Origin: Pseudomonas sp. VD-NE ins
Lineage (GTDB): Bacteria; Pseudomonadota; Gammaproteobacteria; Pseudomonadales; Pseudomonadaceae
NCBI RefSeq assembly: GCF_031882575.1
Contig: NZ_CP134772.1
Location: 4,644,501-4,708,500 of the forward strand
Length of the DNA: 64,000 bases
Reading direction: 5' to 3'
In this document: positions 59,292-64,000 of the stretch, in pieces
How the letters are laid out: every line of letters starts with the position of its first letter
Numbering within the stretch: position 1 is the stretch's first letter
The notes under the pieces: model-generated
What the model was told of the DNA's origin: nothing
The model's database searches: none
What the model saw: the letters and a program-made list of their open reading frames with translations, nothing else
Position numbers and translations under genes: made by a program

Positions 59292-59789
59292 ATGAGCCGT
59301 TATCGCCCTCCCCGCACCGCCGGCACCGCGCTGATCACCCCTGAAGGTGAAGCGCGGATGCGCGCCGAATTCCATGAACTGTGGCATGTGCGCCGCCCGC
59401 AGGTAACGCAATCGGTCAGCGAAGCGGCGGCTCAGGGCGATCGCTCGGAGAACGCCGAATACACCTATGGCAAGAAAATGCTGCGCGAGATCGACAGTCG
59501 CGTGCGCTTTCTTACCAAACGCCTGGAAGCGTTGAAAGTCGTCAGCGAAAAACCCAGTGATCCGAACAAGGTCTACTTCGGCGCCTGGGTGACTATCGAA
59601 GACGAAGACGGCAAGCAATCGCGCTACCGCATCGTCGGTCCGGATGAACTGGATCTGAAACTGGGCCTGATCAGCATCGACTCGCCACTGGCCCGCGCCT
59701 TGATCGGCAAGGCGCTGGATGCAGAAGTCAGGGTGCAGACGCCAACGGGTGAGCAGTTGGTTTACATCGTCGCCATCGACTATCCGTGA
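59292..59789 (+). CDS. greB: Transcription elongation factor GreB
   Basis: A 165-residue GreB that rescues backtracked RNA polymerase by stimulating transcript cleavage. The N-terminal coiled-coil tip reads [15 protein letters not shown] with the acidic Asp and Glu that enter the secondary channel, and [15 protein letters not shown] is typical of GreB rather than GreA. The C-terminal domain has [13 protein letters not shown]. It lies 34 bases after the ABC permease and could be read with it. Confidence 0.96.
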   Translation: MSRYRPPRTAGTALITPEGEARMRAEFHELWHVRRPQVTQSVSEAAAQGDRSENAEYTYGKKMLREIDSRVRFLTKRLEALKVVSEKPSDPNKVYFGAWVTIEDEDGKQSRYRIVGPDELDLKLGLISIDSPLARALIGKALDAEVRVQTPTGEQLVYIVAIDYP

Positions 59790-59795
59790 AGCGTA

Positions 59796-60104
59796 TCAGC
59801 GGCGAGTGATCAGGCCCTGCCGCGCAACGCGGACCAGTTGCTTGATCATCTCTGGCGCATCTTCGGCAGTCGGGGCCTGAATCACCGCGAGATCAAAACT
59901 GTCACTGGCAAAACGCGCCAGCGACTCGCCGTCTTCAACAAACTGGATCAGGAACGCGGCAGGACCGCCACTGCGACGTGGCCAGCCATCGAGATAACGC
60001 AACAGCGTCGGCTGATGTTTGCCGCCAAGGAGGATTTTCGGGTTGCGTTGAGTGATATGCGCAGTTATCGGCGCGGGACGTGCTGGAGGGCGTAGTGCAT
60101 TCAT
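59796..60104 (-). CDS. Small protein of unknown function
   Basis: A 102-residue protein with no recognised family. The N-terminal third is rich in Pro, Arg and His; the rest contains YLDGWPRRSGGPAAFLIQFVEDGE and a helical ending. There is no signal peptide or membrane segment. ATG 60104 is chosen without a strong ribosome-binding site. It converges with greB. Confidence 0.65.
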   Translation of the reverse strand: MNALRPPARPAPITAHITQRNPKILLGGKHQPTLLRYLDGWPRRSGGPAAFLIQFVEDGESLARFASDSFDLAVIQAPTAEDAPEMIKQLVRVARQGLITRR

Positions 60105-60305
60105 CGTGTCGTGTCTCTGCCTCAAAAGTCTGCATGGCAGGTGAGAGGCAACACCGAACCAGCGCTTTAGCGGTATTTCGAAGCCCTGTTCCGGCTTCTG
60201 ACGGCAACTGTTGAAGTCACCTGGCGCCCCGCAAGTAGCTGTTTAAATCGGCGCATGGGCAACATCCTAGAGAACGTGACCGATCAGTGTCAAGAATCAG
60301 CCGCA

Positions 60306-60337
60306 ACAAAAAAGGCCCGCACAATGCGGGCCTTTTC
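60306..60337. terminator. Bidirectional intrinsic terminator
   Basis: AAAAAAGGCCCGC and GCGGGCCTTTT flank a five-base loop. On the minus strand it ends the DoxX gene; the plus-strand T run is shorter. Confidence 0.88.
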
Positions 60338-60352
60338 CTTGAGCCAGAGCGC

Positions 60353-60787
60353 TTAACCGGCGATGGCGCGATCCACCGAAAGCTTGCCGGCGCCTTCGAT
60401 CAGCACGGCGAGACTGCCACCGAGCAGGGCCAGAGCGAACTCGTAACCGTTATTGGCCATAAACAGACCGTTGCTGATGTGTACGGTGAAGATCGCCACC
60501 AGCGACAGGAAGGTCAGACCCAATGCCGCCGGACGCACCAGCAGGCCGATGATCAAGGCCAGGCCAGCGAAGAACTCAGTGCCACCAGCCAGCGTCGCCA
60601 TCAGGTAACCCGGGTGCAGACCGATGCTGTCCATGTACTGCGCGGTGCCCGCCAGACCGTAGCCACCAAACAGACCGAAAAGTTTTTGCGAACCGTGGGC
60701 AGCGAAGATCACGCCGACAGCGATGCGCAGGATGGTCAGACCGTAGCCGGCGCGGGTGAACAGTACTTTGTTGATCAGAGAGCTCAT
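60353..60787 (-). CDS. DoxX-family inner-membrane protein
   Basis: A 144-residue protein with four hydrophobic segments and the DoxX signature GVIFAAHGSQKLFGLFGGYG and FFAGLALIIGLLVRPAALGL. Members associate with thiol/redox or quinone functions, but most, including this one, are uncharacterised. AAGGA lies upstream of the ATG. It is followed by a terminator, so it is monocistronic. Confidence 0.92.
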   Translation of the reverse strand: MSSLINKVLFTRAGYGLTILRIAVGVIFAAHGSQKLFGLFGGYGLAGTAQYMDSIGLHPGYLMATLAGGTEFFAGLALIIGLLVRPAALGLTFLSLVAIFTVHISNGLFMANNGYEFALALLGGSLAVLIEGAGKLSVDRAIAG

Positions 60788-60900
60788 GGGGGCATTCCTT
60801 GTTTTTGCGAGAAGTTGTGTGTGTTGGTTGGCCGCTATATTAATCAGTAAATTTCATGTTAAAAGCGCAAATATTCCGCCATAACAATCAGTTTATTAGA

Positions 60901-62322
60901 TCATTTACGCGAGACGACTTTTTGCGCCCCGGGCTCCAACGACTCCCGCTCCCGGTCGAACGCCAAGTAATACTTGTTCACGCTATTAACATAGCTGACG
61001 GGCCCCATTCCTACCTGTTCCATGGCGATGCGCTCAACCTGGAAGAACCACTGATTGGGGTTCAGCCCACGCCGCCGGGCCTCAGCGCGCATGCCCTGCA
61101 CGCGCTCGGGGCCGATGTTGTAGGCCGCCAGCGTGAAGGCCATGCGTTCGCGCTCATTGAGCTTGGGGCTGTTGAAGAACTTGCGGCGGATCATCGCCAG
61201 GTACTTGGCTCCGGCCTGCACATTCGCATCGAGATTCTGAATGTTGTTCACGCCGACTCGCTGAGCGGCGGAAGGCGTGATCTGCATTAGCCCGGTCGGG
61301 CCACCGCCGCTGCGCGCGTTGGGTTGCAGGCGTGATTCCTTGAACGCCAGTGCGGCCAGATTGAGCCAGTCCATGTTCTGCGCGTCGGCATGCTTTTGCA
61401 GGGTCGGACGCAGTTTTTCCAGGCGCTGGCGGTCACCCTTGGCCAATGGATAGTGGACTTGATAGAGACGGCGATAGATGCGCAGAAACGCAACGTCTTC
61501 GTTGGACGGCTTCTTGTAACCGCCGAGGAAGCGGTCAATGCTTGCGCGCAGCATCGAAGCATCGCGGCGCACGAACCAGTATTCCTCGCCCGGCTCGCTG
61601 ATCATCAGTTGCCGGTCAAAACGCAGCTTCGGCAGGATCTTGCCCCAGCGCTCGGCGATGGGTTGCTCGACGATGGTCAGGTGGAAAATGCCACCCTGAA
61701 CCATTTCCAGCACATCTTCGACCGCCAGGGTCGGATCGACCCATTCGATCTTGATCGGCGCCAGTTTGTGCAACGCCAGTTTCTGATTGAGCTGACTGAC
61801 CGCCTCCCCCGCTGCGCTGCCGGCGGGCAATGCCAGGGTTTTGCCGGAAAGCTGCTCGACCTTGGTGTAGCGCCGCTCGCCCTTGATCCCGACCAACACC
61901 AGCGGCACATTGCTGGCGATCGGTTCGCTACTGGCCACCGCGTGGCCCGGTTGCAGCTCAAGCAACTCGCCCGGCGCGACCAGATCCCCCTCGCCACGCT
62001 GCAAGGCGCCGAGCAATTGATCCTTGGCTTTGGGAATGATCTTGAGGGTGATTTCCTGGCCGTCACGGGCGTGGCCATTGAGGTATTGCTCGAAGGCGCG
62101 CAAACGATGGTATTCGACGCCGATGGCCTGGCCCTGCACTTCGCCGGAGCTGTTGCGGCTCTGGTTGACCAGCACGCGCAGTACACGGCTGCTGCGGATC
62201 TCGGCCAAGTCGGGCACCTTGGCCGCCGGCACGGCTTGCAGCGGCCCGGGCAGGCGCGCGGCCGCCGTCATCGGCAGTAGCAGCGATCCACACAACAGGA
62301 GCAAAACCGAGGGACGAACCAT
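60901..62322 (-). CDS. mltF: Membrane-bound lytic transglycosylase F-like protein
   Basis: A 473-residue envelope enzyme. A signal peptide (MVRPSVLLLLCGSLLL) is followed by a solute-binding-protein (SBP_bac_3) domain (about 35-275) and a C-terminal SLT domain with the catalytic Glu in ALAFKESRLQPNARSGG, GLMQITPSAAQRVG and AYNIGPERV. MltF cleaves peptidoglycan with formation of anhydro-muramyl products; the SBP domain senses muropeptides. ATG 62322 is preferred because GGAG lies five bases upstream; ATG 62355 lacks one. Confidence 0.93.
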   Translation of the reverse strand: MVRPSVLLLLCGSLLLPMTAAARLPGPLQAVPAAKVPDLAEIRSSRVLRVLVNQSRNSSGEVQGQAIGVEYHRLRAFEQYLNGHARDGQEITLKIIPKAKDQLLGALQRGEGDLVAPGELLELQPGHAVASSEPIASNVPLVLVGIKGERRYTKVEQLSGKTLALPAGSAAGEAVSQLNQKLALHKLAPIKIEWVDPTLAVEDVLEMVQGGIFHLTIVEQPIAERWGKILPKLRFDRQLMISEPGEEYWFVRRDASMLRASIDRFLGGYKKPSNEDVAFLRIYRRLYQVHYPLAKGDRQRLEKLRPTLQKHADAQNMDWLNLAALAFKESRLQPNARSGGGPTGLMQITPSAAQRVGVNNIQNLDANVQAGAKYLAMIRRKFFNSPKLNERERMAFTLAAYNIGPERVQGMRAEARRRGLNPNQWFFQVERIAMEQVGMGPVSYVNSVNKYYLAFDRERESLEPGAQKVVSRK

Positions 62323-62558
62323 CCACTCTCCGGAAAGAATACGGGGCGATTTCATCGTTAAAAGATCGAAATCACCGACGAAAACAGAGCGCCATGAGCG
62401 CTGGCAACGTGCGAGAGACTGGCACAGTAATGGCACTTCTACCAAACCGGTCTGCGTCGCGGCATCAACAGACAGCTATAACTCGTTGTAGTTCTTGGCT
62501 TTTCTTATGAATCTACAGCTCTGGTATGCTTTCCGGCCTTCGGCCCGAGGTAGCAACC

Positions 62559-63374
62559 ATGCAACTCATCGATATCGGCGTCAACCTGACCAATCCCAGT
62601 TTCGCCGACAAACACCAGGCCGTGCTCGACCGTGCCTATGCTGCCGGGGTCTGCCAACTGGTGCTGACCGGCACCAGCGTCGAAGGCAGCGAACAGGCGC
62701 TGGAGCTGTGCCAGCAACTGGATGACAGCGGTCAGCGGCTGTTCGCCACCGCCGGTATTCACCCGCATTCGGCCAGCGACTGGAACGCCGATAGCGCCCG
62801 TCGTTTGCGCAGTCTGCTGCAAGAGAACAACGTCGTCGCCGTGGGTGAATGCGGCCTCGATTTCAACCGTGATTTCTCACCCCGCCCCCAGCAGGAAAAA
62901 GTCCTCGAAGAACATCTGGCAATGGCCGTTGAACTGCAAATGCCGGTGTTCCTGCACGAGCGTGATGCCAGCCAGCGCCTGCTGGAAATCCTCAAAGGCT
63001 TCCGCGATCAACTGCCTGCCGCTGTGGTGCATTGCTTCACTGGCGAGCAAAAAGCGCTGTTCAGCTATCTCGATCTGGATCTGCACATCGGTATCACCGG
63101 CTGGATCTGCGATGAGCGCCGTGGCACGCATTTGCATCCACTGGTGAAAGAGATCAAACGTGGACGCTTGATGCTGGAAAGCGATGCACCTTATTTGCTG
63201 CCGCGCACTCTTCGACCGAAGCCGAAGAACGGCCGCAATGAGCCGGCGTATCTGACTGAAGTGCTGCGCGAAGTGGCGCTGCATCGCGGTGAAACCGAGG
63301 AAGATCTGGCGGCGCACACCACCGCGTGTGCCCGCGCGTTCTACAACCTCCCCGCCCTTCCTGACACACCATAA
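62559..63374 (+). CDS. tatD: TatD-family metal-dependent deoxyribonuclease
   Basis: A 271-residue amidohydrolase-fold nuclease. The TatD N terminus [15 protein letters not shown] (rather than the YcfH-type HxH), [35 protein letters not shown] and [13 protein letters not shown] supply the metal ligands. It is a 3'-5' exonuclease involved in DNA repair or degradation after oxidative damage. Independent of Tat genes here. A REPIN follows. Confidence 0.95.
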   Translation: MQLIDIGVNLTNPSFADKHQAVLDRAYAAGVCQLVLTGTSVEGSEQALELCQQLDDSGQRLFATAGIHPHSASDWNADSARRLRSLLQENNVVAVGECGLDFNRDFSPRPQQEKVLEEHLAMAVELQMPVFLHERDASQRLLEILKGFRDQLPAAVVHCFTGEQKALFSYLDLDLHIGITGWICDERRGTHLHPLVKEIKRGRLMLESDAPYLLPRTLRPKPKNGRNEPAYLTEVLREVALHRGETEEDLAAHTTACARAFYNLPALPDTP

Positions 63375-63379
63375 TTCCC

Positions 63380-63472
63380 TTGTGGGAGCGAGCCTGCTCG
63401 CGAAAGCGGTGGTTCAGATGGCAATGATGTTGACTGACACGTCCTCTTCGCGAGCAGGCTCGCTCCCACAGG
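63380..63472. repeat. REPIN, class 2
   Basis: Inverted copies of GTGGGAGCGAGCCTGCTCGC-GAA with a spacer of about 45 bases, the same family as the element at 43377. Confidence 0.92.
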
Positions 63473-63576
63473 AGGAACAATGCGCCCTGTTGACTCATAT
63501 CAAGATCTTCCGAACTGCATAGCGGCACAATGCTGGCACCTTGCCAAAACTGTTTCCGCTATCAGAGAAGACCTCC

Positions 63577-64000
63577 ATGGGTGCCTGGCTTAGCAATATC
63601 TCGCTGAAATACAAATTCTGGGCGGTCAATGCGGTCGCCTTCATCACCACCCTGCTGCTGGTGCTGTACGCCGTGCAACTCGAACAACAGGCGCGCAGTC
63701 ACGCCTCACAGGCTTCGGCGCAAGCCCAGGCGCAATTGCTCAAGGCCTGGCCGGCCGGGCAACCGCTGCCGAAGACCGATCAGGTGCTGACCTTCAAGCG
63801 TGGCAAAGCACCGCGCCTGAACGATCAACCCTTGCTGGAAATCACGGAAAGCAACGGCTGGAACGAGATCAATCACCTGCCGCTGTTCGGCGACAACCCG
63901 TTGATGGGCGCTGAGGTGTTCAGCCGCGCCGATGGCCAACAGGTTGCGGTGATTGCCTATGGCCCAAGCCTGAGTCAGGTGTTCAGCGAGCGTTTCGCCA
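63577..64000 (+). CDS. Methyl-accepting chemotaxis protein, N-terminal part (truncated by window)
   Basis: The first 141 codons of a membrane sensor, continuing past the window edge. It begins MGAWLSNISLKYKFWAVNAV, with a transmembrane helix (about 15-35) and a start of a periplasmic domain containing LLKAWPAGQPLPKTDQVLTF. The position after tatD matches the chemotaxis transducer PA2867 in P. aeruginosa as I recall. The signalling domain that would prove this is not in the window, so a diguanylate cyclase or a sensor kinase remains possible. Confidence 0.65.
   Translation, partial: MGAWLSNISLKYKFWAVNAVAFITTLLLVLYAVQLEQQARSHASQASAQAQAQLLKAWPAGQPLPKTDQVLTFKRGKAPRLNDQPLLEITESNGWNEINHLPLFGDNPLMGAEVFSRADGQQVAVIAYGPSLSQVFSERFA

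Overview
The window is chromosomal DNA of a fluorescent Pseudomonas, most likely the P. fluorescens group. The evidence is the oprI lipoprotein, the EF-P/EarP arginine-rhamnosylation pair, sagS-ospR-gpx-msrB-alaA-htpX-tpm in the order I recall from P. aeruginosa PAO1 (PA2824-PA2832), ohrR-ohr-efp-earP, oprI-ldt-tesA-ABC-greB, and several families of paired REP palindromes (REPINs). GC content looks uniformly high. I see no rRNA, tRNA, CRISPR array, phage, transposase or integron. The last gene is cut by the window edge. Species assignment and PAO1 comparisons rest on recall, not on a search.

Layout. 1-2.6 kb: an unknown small protein and a NarX/NarL-type sensor-regulator pair. 2.5-6.6 kb: YegS-like lipid kinase, a small coiled-coil membrane protein, and molybdenum-cofactor genes (moaB-moeA divergent from mobA). 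6.7-12 kb: small lipoprotein, RluA-type pseudouridine synthase, a small unknown gene under a near-perfect LexA box, glutaredoxin-like protein, Kef-type antiporter, ammonium transporter. 12-15.8 kb: three-gene DUF883/YqjE-like envelope operon, an EAL protein and dGTPase. 16.1-23.4 kb: a BvgA/BvgS-like phosphorelay followed by a large HD-GYP protein. 23.4-31.3 kb: msrC with an AAA protein, SagS-like hybrid kinase, OspR-like regulator with glutathione peroxidase, msrB, alaA, htpX. 31.5-39.8 kb: tpm, a LigB-type dioxygenase, DEAD-box helicase with a long structured leader, crotonase, spermidine synthase-like protein, class II DAHP synthase, YcaQ-like glycosylase. 39.9-46 kb: DUF1127 protein, two LysR regulators, TauE exporter, ohrR/ohr, efp and earP. 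46-53 kb: membrane protein, GreA/B-like factor, cysB, universal stress protein, 5'-nucleotidase, ketopantoate reductase-like gene, thioredoxin-like gene, PilZ-like gene, class I DAHP synthase, GNAT. 53.5-64 kb: oprI, L,D-transpeptidase, tesA, ABC exporter, greB, DoxX, MltF-like transglycosylase, tatD and the start of a chemotaxis transducer.

Three themes stand out. The first is signalling: three histidine-kinase systems plus EAL, HD-GYP and PilZ-like proteins. The second is oxidative-stress repair: two 2-Cys MarR sensors each beside its peroxidase, and two methionine-sulfoxide reductases. The third is cell-envelope maintenance: OprI facing an L,D-transpeptidase, a lytic transglycosylase, and the DUF883/YqjE-like operon.

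I found no clearly unprecedented multi-gene system. The best leads are the SOS-box-controlled unknown gene at 7.9-8.2 kb, the HD-GYP protein with a roughly 150-residue insertion in its catalytic domain, a terminator-like hairpin without an assigned gene upstream of oprI, and the shared operator motif at ohrR and ohr.
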